Of a stretch of 64,000 nucleotides of DNA, positions 1 to 7,937 are shown piece by piece. The stretch lies in contig KE159605.1 of the NCBI GenBank assembly GCA_000403295.2, forward strand, positions 190,845-254,844, given 5' to 3'. The notes beneath the pieces were generated by a model. It saw nothing but the letters and a program-made list of their open reading frames with translations, did no database searches and had not been told where the DNA came from. Both the position numbers and the translations under genes were made by a program. This stretch comes from Lachnospiraceae bacterium M18-1 (GTDB taxonomy: Bacteria; Bacillota; Clostridia; Lachnospirales; Lachnospiraceae). The stretch's first letter is position 1. Each line of letters starts with the position of its first letter.

Positions 1-1490
1 CGGTATCCAAAAGAGAAACGCTCCAGGAGGCCCTGGAGGATGCCGGGAAGCGGGAATACGATATCCTTGCGGCTTATAAGGATGACCGGGTGGGCAGGCG
101 CATGTGGGAGATGGGAGCCTACATCATGGCCCTGAAAAGCTGCGGTGTAGACGTTTATACGGTAAAGGACGGCTGTATCAGCCCGGAGGCGGATGATATC
201 ATGGGTCAGATGATGCTGGCCCTCCGCTATGGAAATGCCCAGAAGAGCAGCTCGGATACCGGGATGCGGGTAAAAGATACTGCCCAGAAGCTGGTGCAGA
301 AAGGACGGTTCATGGGCGGCGCAGCGCCTTACGGATATGAGCTTGTACTTTCCGGAGAACTGAGCAGGCATGGGCGGGCCCTGCACACCTTAAAGATCAT
401 TCCGCAGCAGGCGGAGACAGTAAAGCACATCTATTCATTGTCTTTAAATCAGGAATACGGTTCCGTAAAGATCGCAAATATTTTAAATGAAGATATACAT
501 TACAGACGACTTGCACCCCGGGACGTATGGAAGGCCGGAACGATTACCAGTATTCTGACCAATCCCGTGTATGCAGGTTATACAGCATATAAACGCCGGG
601 AACGGATGAACGGGAAATATCACCGTCTGGACCAGTCGGACTGGATCATAGCAGAAGCGCCAAATGAGGAGATACGGATCATAGAGGAGGAAATGTGGAA
701 CCAGGTGCAGGAAAAAAGAAAGAAAAGGTCTGACCGATACAAAAAGAAGCCGGAGGACCAGGCGGCTTCTGTGATCAGAAGAAACGACGGGATGCTCCCC
801 CTGATCGATGTGATCTACTGCGGGTACTGCGGGGGGAAGCTGACCAACGGGAGCCGGTATCATTACTGGACGATCAAGGGGACCGGGGAAAGGAGATCAA
901 GCAGGACTCCGATGTACCGATGCAGGAATGGGGACGGGAGAACCGAACATCCCGCAGTACAGTATCATGCGGAGAGGATAGAAAGAGCAGTGTTCCAATG
1001 TCTTGGGGAATATATCGGGAGACTGCTGGAAAACGAGGATGCTGCGGCTGTTGTTTTTGAAAAACAGAAAACGAGGAAAAAAATCATAGAAACAGAATGG
1101 AAGAAGGAAGAGGAAAAATTGCATAGGCTGCAGAAAGGAATTGAGGTGATGGAAGGAAAGATTCCGGATGCTGTCGCAGGGAAGTGTGCGTTTACGGCCG
1201 AGGAACTGGCAGAAGCAGTCAGAAGCCAGAGAAAAAAAGTATTGGAGCAGGAGCTGGTTGTACAAAGGATCCAGGAGCGGCGGAACAGGCAGAAGCTTCA
1301 TACAGCGAACCGGGAAGAGATCAGAAAAGCAATTCCTGCATGGAAACAGATTTTTCATACGGCAGATTCCGATACGAAACGGGTATTAGTTCAAAAGATA
1401 GTGGAAAGGATTCAGGTGACCCGGGAGCAGATCCGGATTCGTTTCAAATTCAGTCAGGAGAGTTTTAACAACGGATCACCATAGATCACG
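1..1490. mobile_element. right-hand end of an integrated element (serine recombinase type)
   Basis: The window opens inside a large serine recombinase gene that runs rightward and stops at 1484. Within a few bases of that stop, the minus-strand gene at 1476-2201 loses similarity to its family, just after the conserved Asn-Arg-Val-Tyr-Thr-Glu-Trp segment. A recombinase sitting at the very end of the element next to the attachment site is the usual arrangement for such prophages, conjugative elements and skin-like elements. The exact att core cannot be set without the other end, which lies left of the window; I place it between about 1480 and 1505. Confidence 0.7.
3..1484 (+). CDS. large serine site-specific recombinase (5' end outside window)
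   Basis: This enzyme integrates and excises DNA at short att sites through a serine-phosphodiester intermediate. The frame is open from base 3, so the true start and the catalytic serine lie outside the window; the first ATG at 90 is internal. Visible parts in order: the end of the resolvase catalytic domain, with the Asp-Asp-Arg-Val-Gly-Arg-Arg motif near base 80; the recombinase domain from about base 320 (GAAPYGYE); a zinc ribbon with CGYCGG near base 820 and a second Cys pair region near 920; then a Lys/Glu-rich coiled coil from about 1060 to 1300. About 494 residues are visible, which with the missing N-terminus fits the 500-600 residue family. Its stop codon lies beside the junction with the interrupted gene at 1476-2201, so it is probably the element's own integrase. 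No excision factor is visible. Confidence 0.93.
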   Translation, partial: VSKRETLQEALEDAGKREYDILAAYKDDRVGRRMWEMGAYIMALKSCGVDVYTVKDGCISPEADDIMGQMMLALRYGNAQKSSSDTGMRVKDTAQKLVQKGRFMGGAAPYGYELVLSGELSRHGRALHTLKIIPQQAETVKHIYSLSLNQEYGSVKIANILNEDIHYRRLAPRDVWKAGTITSILTNPVYAGYTAYKRRERMNGKYHRLDQSDWIIAEAPNEEIRIIEEEMWNQVQEKRKKRSDRYKKKPEDQAASVIRRNDGMLPLIDVIYCGYCGGKLTNGSRYHYWTIKGTGERRSSRTPMYRCRNGDGRTEHPAVQYHAERIERAVFQCLGEYIGRLLENEDAAAVVFEKQKTRKKIIETEWKKEEEKLHRLQKGIEVMEGKIPDAVAGKCAFTAEELAEAVRSQRKKVLEQELVVQRIQERRNRQKLHTANREEIRKAIPAWKQIFHTADSDTKRVLVQKIVERIQVTREQIRIRFKFSQESFNNGSP

Positions 1491-2201
1491 GGACCATTCT
1501 GTATACACCCGGTTCAGAGTAAAGGACATGATCGCCAGTACATTTGCCCGGATGGAAGCCTCGGGCCAGGTGGCGTAGATTTCCGAGGAGGCTACATTTT
1601 TGATGTAATCACGGTATTTCACATAATAATTCTGTGCCGTACTGTCCCGGGGCGAACCGTCATGCACCACGATATACTCCGGTACGACCACCCTGCTCAG
1701 GACGATCTCACCGGATTCATTGGTAGGCTTGATCTCGTCCTCCGCAATTTTCGGAGGATAATCCCCGTACAGTGTATGGGCAGGGATGACGAAGACCTCT
1801 TCACCTGTATCCGCCGGTGTCAGCGGGCGGAGCCGTACATTTTGGACTGCTGTTACATCAGGCAGTATCTCTGCTCCAGAGATGCTGACCGGCTCAAAGC
1901 CAGGCGCCCACACATCCAGCGTATACTCTGCGTAAGGCTGTGCTTCGATGGACGGATCCAGGCTGTATTCCAGAGGCGGCGCGTTCAGCTCGATCTGTTC
2001 TGTCTGTCCGGAGCTGTCCGTGTTCAGCTCTTCGAGTGTGCTGTCCGGCACACCGGTATAAGATACAGAGATTACCGCATCGGGCACGGGATAGGAATCT
2101 ACATCCGAGGTCACGTTGATCTGCAGCATTCCCTTTTCAATCTGATCGCGCTTTGCCGCATTATTTTCCAAATTTTCCTGCATTGCCTTAATATAAACCA
2201 T
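1476..2201 (-). CDS. spore-type peptidoglycan-binding protein, 5' half only, cut by the element
   Basis: The 241 residues match, from memory, the N-terminal half of a Lachnospiraceae/Clostridia family annotated as peptidoglycan-binding or spore cortex-lytic protein: beta-sandwich repeats rich in Thr/Pro, then the signature around residues 180-235 (VPEYIVVHDGSPRD, YIKNVASSEIYATWPEA, LNRVYTEW). In that family the reading continues into another 200 or so residues with a C-terminal peptidoglycan-binding domain. Here it ends five residues after TEW in Ser-Arg-Asp-Leu-Trp-stop, exactly at the element junction. The start ATG at 2201 has a GGGGG run four bases upstream. The 3' half would lie beyond the left end of the element. 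The protein as encoded lacks the wall-binding half and is probably inactive unless the element excises. Family identity is recalled rather than searched. Confidence 0.75.
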   Translation of the reverse strand: MVYIKAMQENLENNAAKRDQIEKGMLQINVTSDVDSYPVPDAVISVSYTGVPDSTLEELNTDSSGQTEQIELNAPPLEYSLDPSIEAQPYAEYTLDVWAPGFEPVSISGAEILPDVTAVQNVRLRPLTPADTGEEVFVIPAHTLYGDYPPKIAEDEIKPTNESGEIVLSRVVVPEYIVVHDGSPRDSTAQNYYVKYRDYIKNVASSEIYATWPEASIRANVLAIMSFTLNRVYTEWSRDLW

Positions 2202-2269
2202 AATTCCCCCTGTTTGAGATTTGTTGTATAATAAATATATGCAGTTTGAATTTTATTGTGTGGATGGGT

Positions 2270-2297
2270 CTTCTCAAAAATAGTCAATGAGGTATAA
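2270..2297 (+). promoter_or_regulatory. putative sigma-A promoter of the TetR-ABC operon
   Basis: TTCTCA at 2270-2275 and a perfect TATAAT at 2292-2297 are 16 bp apart, about 90 bp before the TetR start. It lies in the divergent gap between the interrupted spore-type gene and the regulator, so a TetR operator would be expected close by; I do not see a clear dyad. Confidence 0.5.
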
Positions 2298-2384
2298 TGG
2301 AGATAAACCGGTTTGGTCAATGGAAGGGGATGCTGCATTTCTGATCTGCGGCACAGATGGATTACGGACAATGGAGGGGATGCC

Positions 2385-2993
2385 ATGAATGAAAAATTTT
2401 TTGCGCTGCCGGAGGAAAAGCAGCAGAGGATCATCAACGCCGGCTACCGTGTATTTTCTCAAAATTCTTATAAAAAAAGTCCTATGAGTGAGATTGCGGG
2501 CGAGGCGGGGATCAGCAAATCTCTGCTGTTCCATTATTTCCGCAATAAGAAGGAGCTGTACCTGTTCCTCTGGGATAACTGTGCAAAGGTTACGATTCAA
2601 TATTTGGAAGAATACGGGTGCTATGAACAGACAGACCTGTTTGAAATGCTCTACCGGGGGATGCAGGCAAAGATTAGGCTCATGTATCGTTATCCCTATA
2701 TCGGAAGTTATGCGATGAAAGTATTTTATGAGCGGGATCCGGAGGTTTGTACGGAGATTCAGGAGCGCTACAAAAAGTATCGGGACATGAAAGCCGCCAG
2801 CACTCTCTTAAATCTGGATCCAAATCAGTTTCGGGAAGGAATCGACCTGTCTATGATGTATCAGGAAATGTATCTGGCATCGCTGGGGTATCTCTGGGAA
2901 TTTATGCAGAATGAGGAGTTGGATGTGGAAAAGATGGAAGCGGATTTTACCAAATTGTTCGAATTTTGGAAGAAGGCATATCTGAGAGAGTGA
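2385..2993 (+). CDS. TetR/AcrR family transcriptional regulator
   Basis: A 202-residue repressor-type protein. The N-terminal helix-turn-helix is clear at about residues 30-55 (MSEIAGEAGISKSLLFHYF, the typical TetR recognition helix ending in a Tyr-Phe pair followed by KKELY). The C-terminal two thirds is helical and diverse, as expected for a ligand-binding and dimerisation domain. The start at 2385 is chosen because GGAGGGG lies at 2373-2379; an upstream in-frame ATG at 2313 has no ribosome binding site. It is followed after 88 bp by an ABC ATPase and permease, so it most likely controls that efflux system and its own gene. The ligand is unknown. Confidence 0.9.
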   Translation: MNEKFFALPEEKQQRIINAGYRVFSQNSYKKSPMSEIAGEAGISKSLLFHYFRNKKELYLFLWDNCAKVTIQYLEEYGCYEQTDLFEMLYRGMQAKIRLMYRYPYIGSYAMKVFYERDPEVCTEIQERYKKYRDMKAASTLLNLDPNQFREGIDLSMMYQEMYLASLGYLWEFMQNEELDVEKMEADFTKLFEFWKKAYLRE

Positions 2994-3081
2994 AAGGATC
3001 TTAAAAGGGGCGGTGCATGAGAATAAGCCGCATCGGAGAGCGGAGGCGGCTGAAGAAGGCGAATTTGAAAGGAGACGTGTG

Positions 3082-4020
3082 ATGAACGCGGTTGAAATGA
3101 AAGGGCTGACCAAATATTATGGAAAATCCAGAGGAATTGTGGAATTGAACCTGGAAGTTCCCGAGGGGGAATTTTTTGGATTTATCGGTCCGAACGGAGC
3201 GGGGAAGAGTACAACGATCCGAACGCTTCTGGGACTGATTAAAAGCTCCGGCGGCAGTGCCGGGATTTTTGGAAAGGATATTGCAGCGGAGAAAAACAGT
3301 ATCCTGGCGGAGGTGGGCTATATGCCGTCGGAAGCCGTATTTTACCCGGGGATGCGGGTCAGGGAGGTGATCCGTCTTTCTTCCGGACTGCGGAAAGTGG
3401 ACTGTACACGGGAGGCGGAGCAGTTATGCAGTCGGCTTGAGCTGGACGTATCCAAAAAGGTGGACGAGCTGTCTTTTGGAAACCGGAAAAAGGTGTCTAT
3501 CGTATGCGCCCTCCAGCATCATCCCAGACTGTGTATCCTGGACGAGCCGACCAGCGGGCTGGATCCGCTGATGCAGAGGGAGTTTTTCGAGATATTAAAA
3601 GAGCGCAATGCAGAGGGGGCGACGATCTTTTTATCCTCCCATGTGCTTTCAGAAATCCAGCGGAACTGCACAAGGGCAGCGATCATCCGGGAAGGGAAGC
3701 TGATCGCCTGCGACAGTGTGGAAGCGCTCTCGCGGACCAGCGCAAGACGGGTCCATGTCCAGGGGGAACTTTCCCTGCACGGATTGAAAGAGGTGCGCGA
3801 TCTGCAGCAGACAGGGAGCGGAATCAGCTTTTTGTACGGCGGTGATATCCATACGCTTCTGCAGGTGCTGGCGGGGCATGATATCACGGATCTGACCATA
3901 TCTGAGCCGGATCTGGAGGAAATCTTTCTCCATTATTATCTGAATACCGGGGAGGAGAGACGGGATCCGGACAGAACAGATTCAAAGGAAAATAACGGGA
4001 ACGGAGGTGAGGGAAAATGA
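3082..4020 (+). CDS. ABC transporter ATP-binding protein (ABC-2 type exporter)
   Basis: A 312-residue ATPase subunit that would power the adjacent permease. Walker A is at residues 36-44 (GPNGAGKST). The signature is the variant LSFGN rather than LSGGQ, followed by Walker B ending LDEPTSGLDP and an H-loop His in SSH. A C-terminal 70-80 residue extension beyond the nucleotide-binding domain is common in DrrA/CcmA-like drug-export ATPases. ATG 3082 is preferred because AAGGAG lies at 3069-3074; the longer open frame from 3013 lacks such a site. The stop overlaps the permease start (ATGA), indicating translational coupling. The transported substrate (drug, peptide or lipid) cannot be told. Confidence 0.93.
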   Translation: MNAVEMKGLTKYYGKSRGIVELNLEVPEGEFFGFIGPNGAGKSTTIRTLLGLIKSSGGSAGIFGKDIAAEKNSILAEVGYMPSEAVFYPGMRVREVIRLSSGLRKVDCTREAEQLCSRLELDVSKKVDELSFGNRKKVSIVCALQHHPRLCILDEPTSGLDPLMQREFFEILKERNAEGATIFLSSHVLSEIQRNCTRAAIIREGKLIACDSVEALSRTSARRVHVQGELSLHGLKEVRDLQQTGSGISFLYGGDIHTLLQVLAGHDITDLTISEPDLEEIFLHYYLNTGEERRDPDRTDSKENNGNGGEGK

Positions 4021-4802
4021 TCATGATCAGACATGAATTAAAGCAGAACCGGATTTCTCTGGCAGCGTGGACGGCGGCAGTGGGCTTTCTGCTTGTAATC
4101 TGTATCCTGATCTTTCCAGAGATGAAAGAAGAGATGGACGGGGTCAGCGATATGTTTGCTTCCATGGGAAGCTTTACCGAGGCATTCGGGATGGATAAGA
4201 TCAGCTTCGGCACGCTTACCGGGTTCTATGCAGTAGAATGCGGAAATATCCTGGGACTTGGCGGGGCATTTTTCGCGGCCCTCTGCGGTGTGTCCGTTCT
4301 GGCAAAGGAAGAGAAGGAGCACACGGCAGAGTTCCTCCTGACACATCCGGTGAGCCGTGTCCGGATCGTGACCCAGAAGCTGATTGCGGCGGAGCTGCAG
4401 GTGTTTATCCTGAATGCGGTGATTTATGCGGCTTCCATCGGCGCTATCGCGCTCATCGGGGAAGAGATTCCCTGGAAAGCATTGTCGCTTCTGCATCTGG
4501 CATATCTGCTGCTGCAGATCGAGATCGCGGCGGTCTGTTTTGGGATATCTGCATTCCTCAGGCACGGAAATATAGGGATTGGGCTGGGCGCGGCGGCAAT
4601 CCTGTATTTTCTGAACCTGATCGCCAATATCACAGACAGCGCGGAATTTCTGAGGTATATCACGCCCTTTGGGTATGCGGAAGGATCGGATATTGTCACC
4701 GATCTGAGTCTGGAATGGGGGCTGATCGGGCTGGGGCTGGCATATGGCGCCGCGGGGATAGCGGTAGCGTATGTGAAGTATTGCAGGAAGGATATTGCGT
4801 AA
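4017..4802 (+). CDS. ABC-2 type permease
   Basis: A 261-residue integral membrane protein with about six hydrophobic segments (about residues 17-35, 77-95, 127-147, 157-178, 185-203 and 233-254). The long segment between the first two holds a Met/Asp/Phe-rich loop, and the sequence EEKEHTAEFLLTHPVSR after the second resembles the coupling-helix region of ABC-2 permeases. It overlaps the ATPase gene by four bases and ends just before a bidirectional hairpin. Together with the ATPase it should form a homodimeric export channel in the cytoplasmic membrane, regulated by the upstream TetR protein. Confidence 0.9.
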   Translation: MIMIRHELKQNRISLAAWTAAVGFLLVICILIFPEMKEEMDGVSDMFASMGSFTEAFGMDKISFGTLTGFYAVECGNILGLGGAFFAALCGVSVLAKEEKEHTAEFLLTHPVSRVRIVTQKLIAAELQVFILNAVIYAASIGAIALIGEEIPWKALSLLHLAYLLLQIEIAAVCFGISAFLRHGNIGIGLGAAAILYFLNLIANITDSAEFLRYITPFGYAEGSDIVTDLSLEWGLIGLGLAYGAAGIAVAYVKYCRKDIA

Positions 4803-4829
4803 ATTTGCTGCGGATGAATGAGTCACTGT

Positions 4830-4879
4830 GCTAAAGTGTGTTTGAAAACTGCGAGAATGAATTTTCAAACACGCCCTAA
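4830..4879. repeat. palindromic repeat (family 2) acting as hairpin between convergent genes
   Basis: The segment starts GCTAAAG and contains GTGTTTGAAAA (4838-4848) and its inverted partner TTTTCAAACAC (4862-4872), giving an 11-bp stem with a 13-base loop. It lies between the convergent permease and glycosyltransferase genes and covers the end of the latter, so it may serve as terminator for both. A related half, including CGTGTTTAAAATTCATTC, occurs inverted near 32369-32386. Confidence 0.65.
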
Positions 4880-6274
4880 TACATTTTGTATATTTTCTTT
4901 CATTTGTTCGGATAAACGTGCGTACTGTATCAGCTCGTCCTCAGTAAAGCTTTTAAAGCGGGCATGGTCATAGTCGTTTTGCGCGGCGGCGAGATCTTCA
5001 ATGACAGGGTCGGCTTCGGGCAGAAGCGTGATCTTCATCTGCCTGCGGCGGGATTTTGAAACGCGGCCGGCAGCCTGGGGATTGGCGGTACTTTCTGCGG
5101 GATCCGCATGGGGAATACGCTCTGCCTTGGGGTCCGCATCTGCCCGCCGGATATCCTCCACTTTGAGGAGCCCCCGTGCAGACAGCTTCTGCAGAGTCAG
5201 CGAAAGCGCCCTTCGGGAGATATTTGCAAAATCAGCAAGCTCCGCCCGGGTGGTGATCTGATGGGGCTGGCTCAGGCACAAAAGCAGGCTGGCTTCGATC
5301 ACGGTCAGACCATTCTTCCGGGCTGCGGTTTCCAGATAATATTCCAGGAGCTTCCGGTTTCGGTAGACCTCCATCAGGACGCCCTCCCCGGCGATCGCTT
5401 CGCTGCAGACCTTCGTGTGCTCTTCACCCAGCTTTTTGGTGCCCGGAAGGATGGCGGGAAGAACCATGCCGTCCCCGGCAGCATCTACAAGAAAGCGGTA
5501 GACCTGGAGCCGCTTTTTTTCATGCTCAGTTTCGTCAAAGACATGTTTATAAAAATTATTGTAGTATTCAAACACCATAAGCTTCATTCTTACGATATTT
5601 GTGATGCTGGAGCCCTGGCTGGCAAGGGAACCTTTTGTCTTTACATAATAGTAAATGGGGGCCTGCAGGGCATAAAAGGATTCTCCATGGCAGATATATT
5701 CCAGGTTGAACATAAAATCCTCGCACCAGCTGATGGTCACATCCATACGCAGGCGGTATTTCTCCACGATCTCCCTGCGGTACAGCTTGTTCCAGAGCAC
5801 ACCGTAATAAAAATCCGCAGGATTTTCCATCATATGCGACGCAAATTCCTCTCGTGTCATTACGGAATCCTCCTCGATGTCCCCTTTCTGGGACAGCCGT
5901 TCTCCCACAACCCGGTAAAAATCAGCGATCACCAGATCACAGCAGTGGTCTTCGGCGGCGCGGACGAACAGCTTGGTGGCGTCTGGAGTGATCCAGTCAT
6001 CGCTGTCGAGAAATTGAAGATAAGTTCCCCGCGCCTGGTCGATGGCCTTGTTGCGGCTGTCGGATACCCCGGTGTTTTCTTTGTGGATCACATGGATGCG
6101 GGAATCCTTTCCGGCATAGCTGTCGCAGATGGCGGCGCAGGAATCTGTGCTGCCGTCATTGACGAGCAGAAGTTCGAAATCCGTATATTCCTGGTTCAGG
6201 ATGCTGTCAATGCAGCGGCTGAGATGTTTTTCTGCATTGTAGACGGGAACAATAATACTGACGGTTGGCGGCAT
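4865..6274 (-). CDS. family 2 glycosyltransferase fused to a MarR-like winged helix
   Basis: A 469-residue protein. The first 310 or so residues are a GT-A glycosyltransferase: SIIVPVYN at 6-13, VNDGSTD at 38-44 and the metal-binding LDSDDW near residue 93. It would transfer a sugar from a nucleotide sugar to a wall or capsule acceptor. From about residue 320 the sequence reads like a MarR regulator: LTVIEASLLLCLS, RAELADFANISRRALS (recognition helix), LSARGLL, a long Asp/Ala/Pro-rich wing of about 36 residues, then ITLLPEADPVIEDL and FTEDELIQYARLSEQMKENI. This is an unusual fusion. ATG 6274 is chosen because AAAGGAG lies nine bases upstream; earlier in-frame ATGs lack a site. It stands alone, divergent from yqeC. 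Whether the wHTH still binds DNA is unknown. Confidence 0.85.
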   Translation of the reverse strand: MPPTVSIIVPVYNAEKHLSRCIDSILNQEYTDFELLLVNDGSTDSCAAICDSYAGKDSRIHVIHKENTGVSDSRNKAIDQARGTYLQFLDSDDWITPDATKLFVRAAEDHCCDLVIADFYRVVGERLSQKGDIEEDSVMTREEFASHMMENPADFYYGVLWNKLYRREIVEKYRLRMDVTISWCEDFMFNLEYICHGESFYALQAPIYYYVKTKGSLASQGSSITNIVRMKLMVFEYYNNFYKHVFDETEHEKKRLQVYRFLVDAAGDGMVLPAILPGTKKLGEEHTKVCSEAIAGEGVLMEVYRNRKLLEYYLETAARKNGLTVIEASLLLCLSQPHQITTRAELADFANISRRALSLTLQKLSARGLLKVEDIRRADADPKAERIPHADPAESTANPQAAGRVSKSRRRQMKITLLPEADPVIEDLAAAQNDYDHARFKSFTEDELIQYARLSEQMKENIQNVLGRV

Positions 6275-6396
6275 AATTATAATCTCCTTTTTTAACATTC
6301 GGTTCTGAATCATTATAGACATTTTATCAGATTTATAAAGAATTGGAAACGGGAGTTTTTATGAAAAATTGGTTTAAATAAGACGGTATTGTTTTG

Positions 6397-6425
6397 TTGT
6401 GAACCGCATCAAAATATAGTAAAAT
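6397..6425 (+). promoter_or_regulatory. putative sigma-A promoter of yqeC
   Basis: TTGTGA at 6397-6402 and TAAAAT at 6420-6425, spaced 17 bp, in the 183-bp divergent gap upstream of yqeC. Confidence 0.45.
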
Positions 6426-6457
6426 AGACAAACAAGTAAATGGATTGAGGTATCTGA

Positions 6458-7210
6458 ATGATTGCTGAGATAGTATATGGAAATTTGATCTCCAAAAAAA
6501 ACATGTTGGAAGTATTTGGCCTGGCAGGAGCGGCAGCTCCGAGAATCGCGGCAGCTGGTGCAGGAGGGAAAACAACTACCCTGAAACAGCTGGCGGCGGA
6601 ATACAAAGAGATGGGAAGAAAGCCGGTCGTTACGACCACCACGCATATGTTCAAGGAAGACTCTCCGCTGTTTTTGGAAGGGCCGTCTGTGAGGGAGATA
6701 CTTGCCCTGCTGGATAAAGAGGGCTGTGTATTTGCAGGCGGGAAGGCCGAGAACGGAAAGATAAAGAGGCTTCCGGATGCTGTTATGGGAGAGGTTTTAA
6801 AGCTTCCCAATCCTGTTTTGATCGAAGCGGATGGGGCGAAAATGCTTCCGATAAAATTCCCGGCAGACCATGAACCGGTCATTTTGCCGCAGACAACCCA
6901 TGTTTTGTATGTATATGGCATGGACGCGCCTGGAAGAAAAATAAAAGAAGTCTGCTTTCGGGCGGAGCTGGCGGCTGATTTTTTGGGCAAATCGGCAGAG
7001 GACATACTGACACCGCAGGATATTGCAGCCCTTGCACAGAGCGGGCTGGCTGGAAGAAAAGGAGTAGAAGAAGGGATGCAATATACAGTGGTTTTGAATA
7101 AGGCGGATACCCGGGAGAGATGCAGAGCGGCGCTGGAAGTATGGGAAGCGATGGATCACGGCAATGAGATGAAAGTGGTTGTTACTGGAAAGGAAAGTGG
7201 TGAAAAATGA
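6458..7210 (+). CDS. yqeC: putative selenium-dependent hydroxylase accessory protein YqeC
   Basis: A 250-residue P-loop protein with Walker A GAGGKTT at residues 34-40, followed by a TTTTHM motif and an acidic EADGAKMLPIKFP segment typical of the YqeC family (selenium-dependent hydroxylase accessory protein). The family is associated with the labile selenium cofactor of molybdenum hydroxylases such as xanthine dehydrogenase, usually with YqeB, SelD and MocA-like partners. A weak TGAGGT site precedes ATG 6458. The stop overlaps the start of the next gene (ATGA), so the two are co-translated. No selD, yqeB or hydroxylase gene is in this window. Confidence 0.85.
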   Translation: MIAEIVYGNLISKKNMLEVFGLAGAAAPRIAAAGAGGKTTTLKQLAAEYKEMGRKPVVTTTTHMFKEDSPLFLEGPSVREILALLDKEGCVFAGGKAENGKIKRLPDAVMGEVLKLPNPVLIEADGAKMLPIKFPADHEPVILPQTTHVLYVYGMDAPGRKIKEVCFRAELAADFLGKSAEDILTPQDIAALAQSGLAGRKGVEEGMQYTVVLNKADTRERCRAALEVWEAMDHGNEMKVVVTGKESGEK

Positions 7211-7770
7211 AAGTATATTTAATCTATCTGGCGGCCGGGAACAGCCGCCGGTTCGGCTCTAACAAGCTTTTGTATGAACTGGAGGGGAAGCATCTATACC
7301 GTCACTTATTGGACCGGCTGGTCAGTCTCTGCACGCGCCATGCTGACTGGGAAGTAATCGCAGTGACACAATATCCGCAGATATACGATGAAGTACGTGC
7401 AGAGAATATCCGTGCCGTATTTTCTCCTGACAGCCATAAAGGGGTTTCCTATTCTATCCGTGCAGGTCTGGAAGCTGCCGCAGATGCACAGGCCTGCGCA
7501 TTTTTTGTGGCGGACCAGCCCTATCTTACTGAAGAGAGTGCGGAGGCGTTCTTGGAAAATATGGAAAGGAACCAGGCGGAGCTTGGCTGCGTGATATGCG
7601 GGGACCAGACCGGAAATCCGGCCTGGTTTTCCCGAAACTATTTTCCAGAACTTGTGGAATTGAAAGAAGATCAGGGAGGGCGGAAGGTTCTGAAAAAATA
7701 TCCGGATCAGACCGCATATTTTTTGATTTCTGATGCAGAGGAACTGCAGGATATAGATTTAGTACCCTGA
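7207..7770 (+). CDS. MocA/MobA-like nucleotidyltransferase (molybdenum cofactor maturation)
   Basis: A 187-residue NTP-transferase. It shows LAAGNSRRFG at residues 8-17 with the following Lys20 (the nucleotide-binding LAAGxSxRxGxxK motif) and FFVADQPYLT near residue 98, where the Asp binds metal. The late GNPAWFSRNYFPELVEL segment is typical of the MocA/YgfJ subfamily that cytidylates molybdopterin for hydroxylases. It overlaps yqeC by four bases, which supports a cofactor role with selenium-dependent molybdenum enzymes. MobA (guanylyl) specificity is less likely in this context. Confidence 0.85.
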   Translation: MKVYLIYLAAGNSRRFGSNKLLYELEGKHLYRHLLDRLVSLCTRHADWEVIAVTQYPQIYDEVRAENIRAVFSPDSHKGVSYSIRAGLEAAADAQACAFFVADQPYLTEESAEAFLENMERNQAELGCVICGDQTGNPAWFSRNYFPELVELKEDQGGRKVLKKYPDQTAYFLISDAEELQDIDLVP

Positions 7771-7820
7771 AATGAGAACGATATGCCAAGGAACGCTTCT
7801 GCATAATAAAATCCTTAAAA

Positions 7821-7869
7821 ACAAGATTTTTGATAAATCTTGTCAGAACTGCACAAAATATGCTATACT
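7821..7869 (+). promoter_or_regulatory. hairpin followed by promoter of the DUF2156 gene
   Basis: ACAAGATTT (7821-7829) and AAATCTTGT (7835-7843) form a nine-bp stem without a T-tract, so it is a poor terminator. It overlaps a good promoter: TTGTCA at 7840-7845 and TATACT at 7864-7869, 18 bp apart. The dyad over the -35 box could be a regulator site. Confidence 0.5.
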
Positions 7870-7937
7870 GACAGATGTGCGCGCCCTTGTTGGAAAAATC
7901 TGGGGCATGGGCACAGAAAAGAGATGGAGAACTATAT

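Noticed and set aside
2223..2260. Sigma-E/K-type promoter for the interrupted spore-type gene
   Set aside because: TATACAA on the minus strand resembles a -10 of sporulation sigma factors, but no -35 stands at the right distance.
5108..6295. 395-residue plus-strand frame opposite the glycosyltransferase
   Set aside because: Shadow of the GT2-MarR gene; composition follows its third codon positions.
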